A stretch of DNA of 64,000 nucleotides from JAFAMS01 sp049520515 (lineage in GTDB: Bacteria; Vulcanimicrobiota; Vulcanimicrobiia; Vulcanimicrobiales; Vulcanimicrobiaceae): NCBI GenBank assembly GCA_049520515.1, contig JBEKPS010000003.1, positions 62,001 through 126,000 of the forward strand, read 5' to 3'. The notes beneath the pieces were generated by a model. It saw only the letters and a program-made list of their open reading frames with translations, was not told where the DNA came from and did not search any database. This document shows positions 1 through 7,458 of this stretch, in pieces. Made by a program: the position numbers and the translations under genes. How positions within the stretch are numbered: position 1 is the stretch's first letter; the number at the start of each line of letters is the position of its first letter.

Positions 1-422
1 GCCCATGCACCCGCTTGCTCCGCGACGGCGAAGATTTTGCGCGCAGCTTCCGCGCGTGCAGACGGCGGCGTATCCGCCGTTGCCGCGTCATACGGCAGTT
101 GGGGCATCGCGTACGTTGCTTTTCCGGGGAGCCGAACCGGAACGATCGGTTTCGGTGCGAAGCGCGCTTGTGCGATCGCGCGATTGCGTGCGAGCGCAAG
201 ATCCCCATCATCGCGGCCGTTCGTGGAAGCCCAGCCCGCGCGTCCGTCGACGACCGCGCGAATTTGTACGAGGGTCTGTAACGAATCGAGATTTTGATGA
301 ATCGAGTTGTGCGTGAAGCGCGTCAGCGAGTCGTGCTGGTCGGATACGAGCGCTTCGATACTATCCGCGGCACCGTCGCTTATCGCGCGCTCCGCAAGCG
401 CGAGCCGCTCCCTATCGTCCAT
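1..422 (-). CDS. tldE: TldE/PmbA-type metalloprotease subunit, partial
   Basis: Read on the minus strand from an ATG at 422-420, the frame stays open for about 140 codons to the window edge, so only the N-terminal third is present. The segment LTRFTHNSIHQN matches the conserved N-terminal region of TldD/TldE proteins, which pair into a protease that trims unfolded peptides (for example in microcin or antidote processing). The start overlaps the 3' end of tldD by 11 bases, as expected for a translationally coupled tldD-tldE pair. In characterised pairs TldE lacks the zinc site and TldD carries it; the region needed to check this here lies outside the window. Family call is from sequence recognition; the symbol is inferred from the pairing. 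Confidence 0.8.
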   Translation of the reverse strand, partial: MDDRERLALAERAISDGAADSIEALVSDQHDSLTRFTHNSIHQNLDSLQTLVQIRAVVDGRAGWASTNGRDDGDLALARNRAIAQARFAPKPIVPVRLPGKATYAMPQLPYDAATADTPPSARAEAARKIFAVAEQAGAW

Positions 423-1875
423 CGTAGCCTACGCCGACGCGAACGTTCCGAAAACGCGCCGGTGCAGCGGCTTGCGTCGTGCGTCCGACTTGCATCGGCT
501 CGCCCTTGCCGCAGTTCGGCGTTCCCCACGGGACCCACGTCGACGGCTCGCCGATCGCGTCGCACGATCCCCAGAACTCCGGCGTCACGCCGGCGTACGT
601 TGGATTCTTGAGCATACGCCCGAGCTTGCCGCGTTTGATTTCCCATCCGATCTGACAGCCAAATTGAAAGTTTAGGCGGCGATCGTCGATCGACCACGAG
701 CGATTCGACTCCATATAGATCCCGTCGTCGATCTCGTCGATCATCTGATCGAGCGTATGCGTTCCGGGAAGTAAATTGAGATTGCACATGCGGATCATCG
801 GGACGTGTTGCCAGCTTTGGGCGCGCACGCATGCGTTGGTCGTGCAATCGATGAGCCGCGCGGTGTCGCGCGACATCTCAAAACCTTCGAAAACGCCTTC
901 GCGCACGATATCGGAGGTGCCGCTGGGGCTGCCTTCATCGTCCCAACCGCAGGTTGCGAGTCCGCCGGGAAGTGTATTGTCGATCAGGATCGTCACCAAG
1001 GGTGAACCGTAGCGCAGCGCGCCTCTCAGCTGCGGTTCGAGAAAACTCGTCCCGGAAAAGTTCGCTTCCCATCCGAGCGAGCGGTCGAGCTCCGCTGGGT
1101 GACCGCATGATTCGTGGATCTGCAGCGAGACTTGCGATCCGCCGAGCACGATGTCGAGACTTCCGGACGGCGATTGCGCCGCCGAGAGAAGAGCGACTGC
1201 TTCCTCGCCGATGCGCGGCGCGTTTTCGATCAACCCCGCGCGCGCAACGACTTCCCAGCCGCCCGTCATATACAAACCTCGATCTCCGGGCCAGCCGCGG
1301 TCTTGCGCATCTCCGTTGCCGACGGCGAGCGCGTGCACGGAGCTTCCGATCTGGCGAATATCCTGCGCAATTTGCGAGCCGATCGAGCTGAAGAATTCTT
1401 TTTTCGTTCGCCAAACGTCGAGGTGCGCGCGGCCCGTCCGGACGGCCGGATTGACGTGAAGCGCGTACTCGGCAGCGATGAGCAAATCGACACGTTGCTC
1501 GAGTGAGACCCGATCCGGATCGATTTCTACTTCGGTTACGTACGTTCCGACGTGTGCGTCGCCCGGTGCCATTCCAAAACGCGTCGTTCCCACCGCGGCG
1601 CTCGCGCGCGCGATGTCGACCGCACGAGCCACGGCCGCATCAATACCCGGACCGCTCAAGTCATCGGACGACGCAAATCCCCAGGAGCCATCGCACAGTG
1701 CGCGCACGCCGTACCCGCGCGAGACATCGTCGCGGAGCGCAATTACCTCGCCGTTGCGAACCTCGATGCGCTCAGAACGCGCGTCTTCGAAGCGAATATC
1801 GGCGTAGTCCGCATGCCGAACTGCCGCCGTCTCGAGTGCCCTCCCGGCAAGCTCCTCAAATTGCACGGGTGTCAC
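412..1875 (-). CDS. tldD: TldD metalloprotease
   Basis: 487 aa, the usual TldD length. The zinc motif HESCGH (HExxxH form) is visible near the middle, followed by PAELDRS, and the C-terminal NCGKGEPMQ element is typical of TldD. TldD combines with TldE into a cytosolic heterodimeric metalloprotease that degrades unfolded peptides. The gene is first in a minus-strand pair, and the partner tldE starts inside its last codons. The upstream neighbour at 1937 is divergent, leaving about 60 bases for both promoters. Confidence 0.92.
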   Translation of the reverse strand: MTPVQFEELAGRALETAAVRHADYADIRFEDARSERIEVRNGEVIALRDDVSRGYGVRALCDGSWGFASSDDLSGPGIDAAVARAVDIARASAAVGTTRFGMAPGDAHVGTYVTEVEIDPDRVSLEQRVDLLIAAEYALHVNPAVRTGRAHLDVWRTKKEFFSSIGSQIAQDIRQIGSSVHALAVGNGDAQDRGWPGDRGLYMTGGWEVVARAGLIENAPRIGEEAVALLSAAQSPSGSLDIVLGGSQVSLQIHESCGHPAELDRSLGWEANFSGTSFLEPQLRGALRYGSPLVTILIDNTLPGGLATCGWDDEGSPSGTSDIVREGVFEGFEMSRDTARLIDCTTNACVRAQSWQHVPMIRMCNLNLLPGTHTLDQMIDEIDDGIYMESNRSWSIDDRRLNFQFGCQIGWEIKRGKLGRMLKNPTYAGVTPEFWGSCDAIGEPSTWVPWGTPNCGKGEPMQVGRTTQAAAPARFRNVRVGVGYDGR

Positions 1876-1936
1876 ATACGTCCCGAATCGACGGGGGCCT
1901 GGCGGCGACCCACCGAAAAACCGGGACGGGGGTCAT

Positions 1937-2464
1937 GTGAGCCGTTTTCTTCTGGTTGTAACACTCATTGTCGCGGCGTTCGTTTATGGCGAGCGTTCTG
2001 TTTCCGTTGCAAACACGACGTCGAAGATTGCGCCGGCCGACGAATATTTCGGCCGTCTCAAAATGAGCATTCTCGGAATCGCAAATACGATCAAAGATCA
2101 AACGCTCCGATTCGATCGGCGTCCCGAAGAGATGGAAAGCGAGATGGGCTCCATCGGCTTCGTCGTCGACGCAATTCACGATTGGGAACATAAGTATCCG
2201 AGCGATCCATGGATCGCGAAGTCGCTCTTCTACGTCGAGCGTTTCTACAATCGCATTCCGACTGATGCGGGGCGCGCGCAAGCCAAGGCAACGATGGCGT
2301 GGCTCGTGCACGATTTTCCGAATACGTGGTACGGTAAGGTCGGGAAGCGCGAACTCGTCGAAGGCAAAGTCGGCGCGGTTCCACCGCCCAATGTCGTGCA
2401 ATCGGCACCGCCCGCCGTCGACCTGACAAAACCAGTCGGACAGAGCGCGCAGGCGGGTCAGTGA
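1937..2464 (+). CDS. Hypothetical secreted protein
   Basis: 175 aa from a GTG start preceded by a G-rich stretch (gggacggggg). The first 25 residues (MSRFLLVVTLIVAAFVYGER) look like a signal peptide or membrane anchor. The rest is soluble and helical-looking, with a Pro/Val-rich tail after about residue 145. I do not recognise a family; the SLFYVERFYNRIPTD and MAWLVHDFP segments hint at tetratricopeptide-like helices, which is weak. The stop overlaps the next small membrane gene by 4 bases, so the two are probably co-translated. Confidence 0.6.
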   Translation: MSRFLLVVTLIVAAFVYGERSVSVANTTSKIAPADEYFGRLKMSILGIANTIKDQTLRFDRRPEEMESEMGSIGFVVDAIHDWEHKYPSDPWIAKSLFYVERFYNRIPTDAGRAQAKATMAWLVHDFPNTWYGKVGKRELVEGKVGAVPPPNVVQSAPPAVDLTKPVGQSAQAGQ

Positions 2465-2664
2465 TTCTTCCTAGAGCGTCTCTTGTTAGATTGCGCAACG
2501 GGATTATCTTTGGGTTCATATTCCTCGGTCTCATGGTTATATTCGGCCACTGGTCGATTTCAAGAGCGGCACTGACCGGCTCGCTCGGGATCGTTGGCCT
2601 CGTTGCACTGACGTTGGTTGGTCAATTTATTTCAACGCAAATCGAGAAACGGGGCTGGTCGTAG
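2461..2664 (+). CDS. Small two-helix membrane protein
   Basis: 67 aa from a GTG start inside the stop of the upstream gene (GTGA overlap). Two hydrophobic stretches (about residues 13-28 and 38-56) suggest two transmembrane helices. A short basic N-terminus and the charged tail QIEKRGWS follow the positive-inside pattern. No family recognised. A terminator hairpin follows at 2682-2705, closing this two-gene unit. Confidence 0.55.
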   Translation: MILPRASLVRLRNGIIFGFIFLGLMVIFGHWSISRAALTGSLGIVGLVALTLVGQFISTQIEKRGWS

Positions 2665-2673
2665 CCGCAAGCA

Positions 2674-2711
2674 AAAAAAGGGCCCCCGGAGTTTCCTCCG
2701 GGGGCTTTGTG
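2674..2711 (-). terminator. Bidirectional intrinsic terminator
   Basis: A perfect 10-bp stem (gcccccggag / ctccgggggc, 2682-2691 and 2696-2705) with loop tttc. On the minus strand the stem is followed by a run of seven T (complement of 2674-2680), giving a strong terminator for the stalk/barrel gene at 2733-4061. On the plus strand only ctttgtg follows, so termination of 1937-2664 would be weaker. Confidence 0.85.
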
Positions 2712-2732
2712 TACGATCTCGGGTGCTAGGTA

Positions 2733-4061
2733 CTAGAAGTGGATTCCGAGACCAACATATGGACCGTACTCATTTGCGTTTGACGGTGCATTGACTTTGT
2801 TCGTGTAGTAGTTACCCATGAACCCAACATCGAGGAACACTGGGAAGCTTGGTCCCGCGAAGTTCCAGTTGACGCCGATGTTGTAGCGCATCAGACGATA
2901 CTGGAGCGAGAAGGGACCGTACGAACCTTGCAGCGACGGATAGTAGTAGAAGCTGCCGTAGAGCGCAATCGCTTGATTGAGATCGGGCAGTTTCTCACCA
3001 CCGAAGCCCCAGCCGCGCAGTTCCGGATACCCGTAGTTGTTTTGCTGCCACAGGTAGCTCGCTGCGATGTAGAACTTCGGATCGAACACGCGGATACCGA
3101 CGCGCGCGTCGACGTCATCTTGATGCGCGGTGAACGACGGTACAAACGTCTGTCCTCCACCACCGATGGTCGTTACGCATCCCGCTTCAGGACACACGGA
3201 GACCGGACCGGAAGCGGTCGGGTAGCTCCAATGACGCCAGTCGCCTTCGACCATGAACGGGATGTTGAACAGCGGGAACTCGAAGCCAGCGCGCGCGTCA
3301 TACGTGCCGTGGCCTTTGTCGCCCGGACTGAACTCGTTATAGACAGTTGGTGAGATGGCGTAGTCACCGACCACGAAGTGATCGTAGTACGGAGTGTGAA
3401 CCGGTGCCGGCGTCGGAGTTGGTGCCGGCGTTGCCGGTGGCGGCGGTGCCGGTGTTGCTGTCGGCGGCGGCGGTGGCGGCGGCGGTGCCGGCGTAGGCGG
3501 CGGAGCCGCTACGTAACGGACGACCACAGTTCGCTTGTCCGGAACCCACAGAACGTATGCGCCCATTCCCTCGGAGATGACGCGCACCGGAACCATGATC
3601 GTTCCATGCCACACGATCGGAGGAACGTCGAGCGGACGACTTTCGCCGTTGATGATGACGACGGGTTTACCGACCGTAACTTTGATATCGGAGCCAGGCT
3701 TCGATACGTCAACGGTACTGTTAGCCGGATCGAACGATACCGTCGCACCCATTTGCTCGAACATCGAGCGAAGTGGTACGAGAATCGTGCCGCCGCGAAC
3801 GAGCGCAGCAAGCACGCGATTTTGTTTGTCTGTGTCCGGCTTGGCATAGACATGATGATCGTTGAAAAGTATGGGATATTCGCCTGACGGCGGAGATCCG
3901 AAATCCGGGGGTGGCGCGCCTTGCGCGACTTCAACCGCTGCCGCGGGCGCGTAGGGTCCAATGTTACCTTGCGCTGCGAGAGCTGCGGAGCCCACAAGAA
4001 CCGAAAGCCCGAATCCGACGGCAACTGCTGCCGCAAGAACCCCGGAGCTCACGTGTTTCAA
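2733..4061 (-). CDS. Stalk-domain plus outer membrane beta-barrel protein (copy 1)
   Basis: 442 aa. A signal peptide covers about residues 1-30. Residues about 65-184 resemble the copper amine oxidase N-terminal (stalk, PF07833) domain: ILVPLRSMFEQMGATV and IMVPVRVISEGMGAYV are its two repeat signatures. A Pro/Thr/Ala linker follows (about 185-222). The last 220 residues alternate polar and aromatic residues and end in GLGIHF, the terminal Phe typical of outer membrane beta-barrels. The start is TTG with a strong Shine-Dalgarno (agggaggga, complement of 4065-4073). Next to a paralogue at 4226-5491. Proposed role: outer membrane porin or anchor with a periplasmic stalk; no copper amine oxidase catalytic domain is present. 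Confidence 0.75.
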   Translation of the reverse strand: MKHVSSGVLAAAVAVGFGLSVLVGSAALAAQGNIGPYAPAAAVEVAQGAPPPDFGSPPSGEYPILFNDHHVYAKPDTDKQNRVLAALVRGGTILVPLRSMFEQMGATVSFDPANSTVDVSKPGSDIKVTVGKPVVIINGESRPLDVPPIVWHGTIMVPVRVISEGMGAYVLWVPDKRTVVVRYVAAPPPTPAPPPPPPPPTATPAPPPPATPAPTPTPAPVHTPYYDHFVVGDYAISPTVYNEFSPGDKGHGTYDARAGFEFPLFNIPFMVEGDWRHWSYPTASGPVSVCPEAGCVTTIGGGGQTFVPSFTAHQDDVDARVGIRVFDPKFYIAASYLWQQNNYGYPELRGWGFGGEKLPDLNQAIALYGSFYYYPSLQGSYGPFSLQYRLMRYNIGVNWNFAGPSFPVFLDVGFMGNYYTNKVNAPSNANEYGPYVGLGIHF

Positions 4062-4084
4062 AATTCCCTCCCTAGCTTGAATAA

Positions 4085-4114
4085 GTTATAATTTGAAGGG
4101 GCGGTGTGATTAAA
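4085..4114 (-). promoter_or_regulatory. Candidate promoter of stalk/barrel copy 1
   Basis: On the minus strand TTTAAT (4114-4109) and TATAAC (4090-4085) are separated by 18 bases, with the TTG start 24 bases beyond. The -10 is good and the -35 weak. The word GTTTAATC also occurs upstream of copy 2 (around 5530), at a slightly different distance from its start. Confidence 0.35.
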
Positions 4115-4167
4115 CTGAGCGTCCTTCGCCTCGGTCGCTCAGTACCCAAAATGCAAGGTCACCAATC

Positions 4168-4202
4168 AAAAAATGAGCCCCCGACACTCGATCGAGGGCT
4201 CA
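4168..4202 (-). terminator. Intrinsic terminator after stalk/barrel copy 2
   Basis: Stem of 11 positions (4174-4184 against 4192-4202, one mismatch) with a 7-base loop, followed on the minus strand by a run of T (complement of the A run at 4168-4173). It lies 23 bases beyond the stop of the 4226-5491 gene and separates the two paralogues into independent transcripts. Confidence 0.8.
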
Positions 4203-4225
4203 TGCATTATCGGGCGCGCGCTCGG

Positions 4226-5491
4226 CTAGAAGTGTAACCCAAGTCCAGCGTAGGCCCCGTATTGATTGATATTCGACGGTGCGTTGGCCTTATTATTGTA
4301 CTGATTTCCAAGGAAACCGAGGTCTAGATAGACCGGGAACGACGGTCCGAGGAAGTTCCAGTCAACGCCGATTTCGTACTTGAGCGCACGATAGGCGAGC
4401 GTTCCGCCCGGGGGCGCAAGCGCTGCAGTGTACGTGCCTTGTACGCTCGGGAAGTAGTACACGCTACCGTATACGCTGATGGCTTGATCGAGATCCGGCA
4501 GTTTTTCGGCGCCGAAACCAGCACCACTGATGCTCGGATAACCGTAGTTGTTCTGGCGCCACAGATACGATGCGCCGATGTAGATGCGCGGATCCGCAAC
4601 TTTGATACCGATCCGTGCATCGACGTCATCTTCGTGCGCGGTGAACGACGGCACGACCGTTTGTCCGGTTTGACCGATCGTCGTTACCGGCCCGCCGGCC
4701 GTCGCGTACGACCAGTGACGCCAATCGCCTTCGGCCATCCACGTCAAGCCCAGGAGCGGAATTTCAATTCCCGCGCGACCGGTGTACGAACCTGAGCCTT
4801 TGCCGCCCGGACTAAACTCGTTGTAAACGGTCGGCGAAATCGTGTAATCGCCAACGATGAATTTGTCGTAGTATGGCGGCTTGGGCGGCACAGGCGTCGG
4901 CGTCGGAGCTGGCGTCGGTGGCGGAGGCGGTGCCGGAGTTGCCGTAGGCGGCGGCGGCGGTGGTACCGGCGTCGGCGGCGGCACCGGGACGTAACGCACG
5001 ACGACGGTTCGCTTGTCTGCGACCCATTGCACGTAACCGCCCATGCCTTCCGAAATTACGCGGACAGGCACGAGCATGTTGCCGTGCCACATCATCGGTG
5101 GAACGTCGAGCGGACGACTCTCACCGTTGATAACGACTTCCGCTTTTCCGACCGTGACTTTGACGTCGGAACCTGGTTTCGAAACATCGACGGTTCGCGT
5201 CTCCGGATCGTAAGCAACGGTCGCGCCCATCTGTTCGAACAGCGAACGCAGTGGGACGAGGATCGTATTGCCGCGGACTTGCGCGGCGAGAACCCGATTT
5301 TGCTTGTCGGTGTCGGGCTTCGCGTAGACGTGGTGATCGTTAAAAAGAATCGGATACTCGCCCGAAGGCGGTGATCCAAAATCCGGGGGTGGCGCGCCTT
5401 GTGCCAACGCGAGCGTCGGACCCGAAAGCGCAGCAAGCCCGAATCCCGCGGCGAACAGTGCCGCGAGAATTCCTGAGCTCACCTGATTCAA
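4226..5491 (-). CDS. Stalk-domain plus outer membrane beta-barrel protein (copy 2)
   Basis: 421 aa paralogue of the 2733-4061 product with the same order: signal peptide, stalk domain (ILVPLRSLFEQMGATV and MLVPVRVISEGMGGYV), Pro/Thr linker, and a barrel-like C-terminus ending in GLGLHF. The stalk regions are almost identical between copies, while the linker and barrel differ by small insertions and substitutions, for example in the segment around the conserved YLWRQNNYGYP. The start is again TTG behind GAGGAGGG. Each copy has its own terminator, so this is a tandem duplication with separate transcription. The barrel substrate, if any, cannot be told from sequence. Confidence 0.75.
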   Translation of the reverse strand: MNQVSSGILAALFAAGFGLAALSGPTLALAQGAPPPDFGSPPSGEYPILFNDHHVYAKPDTDKQNRVLAAQVRGNTILVPLRSLFEQMGATVAYDPETRTVDVSKPGSDVKVTVGKAEVVINGESRPLDVPPMMWHGNMLVPVRVISEGMGGYVQWVADKRTVVVRYVPVPPPTPVPPPPPPTATPAPPPPPTPAPTPTPVPPKPPYYDKFIVGDYTISPTVYNEFSPGGKGSGSYTGRAGIEIPLLGLTWMAEGDWRHWSYATAGGPVTTIGQTGQTVVPSFTAHEDDVDARIGIKVADPRIYIGASYLWRQNNYGYPSISGAGFGAEKLPDLDQAISVYGSVYYFPSVQGTYTAALAPPGGTLAYRALKYEIGVDWNFLGPSFPVYLDLGFLGNQYNNKANAPSNINQYGAYAGLGLHF

Positions 5492-5584
5492 AATTCCCTC
5501 CTCAAATAGAGCGTGGCGCTAGCTAACGATTAAACGCTCGCTACACGACCGCCTTGCTCTACAGGTAAGAAGAGGCTTGCTTGC

Positions 5585-5980
5585 CTAGCTCTGTTTCTCT
5601 TCGATTCGTTCTTTGAATTTACCGAGATCGGTGACGTATCGTTCGTGCGTCCCTTCGGCGATTTTTTCGCGCTCGTCAAAAGCCGCGAAGGCTAGCTCGA
5701 TGCGGCGGCCGTCGACCGTAATCACTTCGACTTCGACGCGCACAATAAAGCCGACGGGCGTCGGCGCGAGATGCTGAATCTCCGCGTGCGTTCCGAGTGT
5801 AACCGTCCCGGCTTGCAACGTCGGCGCGATGCATTGCATCGCTGCTTCCTCGACCAATTGCAACAACATCGGTGTCGAAAGAACATCGACGCCCGCGTTA
5901 CCCGCTTTTTGGGCCGTCATCCATTCTTCCACGCGGGTTTGATTTTGATACGAGCGCCCGACCTCGAGCTTTGCCGGCAT
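5585..5980 (-). CDS. FlK-like hotdog thioesterase
   Basis: 131 aa hotdog-fold protein resembling the fluoroacetyl-CoA thioesterase (FlK) family. Thr36, Glu44 and His70 have the same relative spacing (+8 and +26) as the FlK triad Thr42, Glu50 and His76. The local motifs are LSTPMLLQLVEEAA and THAEIQHLAPTPVG. The protein would hydrolyse an acyl-CoA in the cytosol. Most homologues act on ordinary acyl-CoAs rather than fluoroacetyl-CoA, so the substrate is unknown. It lies upstream of stalk/barrel copy 2 on the same strand, 93 bases away, and is divergent from the efflux genes. Confidence 0.75.
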   Translation of the reverse strand: MPAKLEVGRSYQNQTRVEEWMTAQKAGNAGVDVLSTPMLLQLVEEAAMQCIAPTLQAGTVTLGTHAEIQHLAPTPVGFIVRVEVEVITVDGRRIELAFAAFDEREKIAEGTHERYVTDLGKFKERIEEKQS

Positions 5981-6109
5981 GCCGCCCTTTTTGCGCGGGC
6001 ACCTCGGCCCTCCCGCCCTTTTTCTGAGAAGTTGAATCTTTTTGCGGGCGGGCAGCGTATGTGATTGGGATGAACCCGCCGCTTGTCCACGTCGCCCGTT
6101 AGGAGAACC

Positions 6110-7456
6110 ATGGCCCTTCGCAGCACCGTCACGGTGGCTTTAGTGCTCGCCGCTTCCTTCATGACCGGTTGTGCCGGGAAGAAGCAGCAGGCCGTGGCGC
6201 CGCCGCTTGCCGTCGACGCGCAACCAGTCGTGCGCCAAGATATCGCGACTTACATTCAGCTCGACGGTCAGATCACGCCGCTGCAGCAATCGAATCTGAG
6301 TTTGCCGCAATCTGGGACGCTGTCGGCCGTTTACGTCACGGAAGGCGATCGCGCGACGAGGGGGCAGCTGCTCGCCAAGATCGACGATTCGACGTTGCGC
6401 GCACAGCTGGCCCAAGCCAAGGCGACGCTCTCGGGCTCGGCACTCAGTACGCCGGTGACGGTGCAGCAGAACAGCACGGCGCTGATCGCGGCCCAGCAAG
6501 GCGTCGCGAACGCGAAAAACAACGTCACGAGCGCCCAGGCCGCGTACGACAATGCGAAGGTCTTGTATGACGGCGACGAGTCGCTCTATAAGCAGGGTTT
6601 TGTCGCGCAAACTGCGCTCGAGCTCGCGAAGTCGCAATACGTAGCGGCGCAACAAACGCTCGCGAGCAATAAGGAGCTTTTGCGCGCTGCTATATCGCAG
6701 CTGAAAGCTGCGCAAACGAACTTGGGCAACAATCAAGTGCAGAAAACGCAAGTCGACGCGTATGCGGCGCAAGTCAAGCAGCTCCAGACGGCGATCGTTC
6801 AGACTTCCCTATATGCGCCGTACGACGGGATCATTACGGCTCGTCTGCTCGATCCTGGATCGTTCGCAGGGCCGAACCAAAACATTCTGCAGATCTCGCA
6901 AGTCGATACGGTCTACGTCAACGCGAACGTTCCGGATGATGAGCTCGGCTACGTACGCCCAGGTACGCCTGTTGCGTTCACGACCTCGAGTTTGCCGGGG
7001 ACGTCCTATCATGGGCACGTCTTTGACGTCAATGCGGTTCCGACGACCGGGACGCTTTCATACCGCGCACGCATCATCGAGCTCAATCCGGGCGACAAGC
7101 TGCGCGGCGGAATGCTCGTGACCGTAAATGTTCGTAAGCAATATCATCGCAACGCGCTCGTTGTCCCGCGCACCGCGATTTTCCAGGGCGACACGGGTTC
7201 CAGCATCTTCACAGTCGCAGATGGTAAGCCTGGACCTGATGGGAAGCCAACCAAGATTGCCAAGCAGATTCCGGTTACGGTCGGTCTTCAGACCGACGTG
7301 CTTTCCGAGATCACCGCGCCGGTTGCGCCGGGGACTCTCGTCGTGACGACTCGACCGGACGCGCTCGCCGACGGTAGCACGGTCGCCGTGACGCAGACCG
7401 GTGGTCCGGGCGGAGCAGGTGCAAGCGGTACCCCAAGCGGGAAAAAGCCCGGCTAG
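6110..7456 (+). CDS. Efflux periplasmic adaptor (RND/HlyD-type membrane fusion lipoprotein)
   Basis: 448 aa. The ATG at 6110 follows AGGAG (6101-6105) and begins a lipoprotein signal with lipobox MTGC; an upstream TTG at 6083 is less likely. The order is typical of membrane fusion proteins: lipoyl-like half-motif (GTLSAVYVTEGDRATRGQLL), a long coiled-coil hairpin rich in Ala/Gln/Lys (about 85-210), the second lipoyl half with YAPYDGIITARLLDPGSF, then beta-barrel and membrane-proximal domains (VPRTAIF near residue 345). It would bridge an inner membrane pump to an outer membrane channel. The TolC-like gene follows 2 bases after the stop, but no pump gene is adjacent. Confidence 0.85.
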   Translation: MALRSTVTVALVLAASFMTGCAGKKQQAVAPPLAVDAQPVVRQDIATYIQLDGQITPLQQSNLSLPQSGTLSAVYVTEGDRATRGQLLAKIDDSTLRAQLAQAKATLSGSALSTPVTVQQNSTALIAAQQGVANAKNNVTSAQAAYDNAKVLYDGDESLYKQGFVAQTALELAKSQYVAAQQTLASNKELLRAAISQLKAAQTNLGNNQVQKTQVDAYAAQVKQLQTAIVQTSLYAPYDGIITARLLDPGSFAGPNQNILQISQVDTVYVNANVPDDELGYVRPGTPVAFTTSSLPGTSYHGHVFDVNAVPTTGTLSYRARIIELNPGDKLRGGMLVTVNVRKQYHRNALVVPRTAIFQGDTGSSIFTVADGKPGPDGKPTKIAKQIPVTVGLQTDVLSEITAPVAPGTLVVTTRPDALADGSTVAVTQTGGPGGAGASGTPSGKKPG

Positions 7457-7458
7457 TT

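Noticed and set aside
3405..3510. GGCGGTGCCGG-like tandem repeats (also 4885-4985) as a CRISPR or satellite
   Set aside because: They are in frame and encode the Pro/Thr linker of the stalk/barrel proteins; no spacers.
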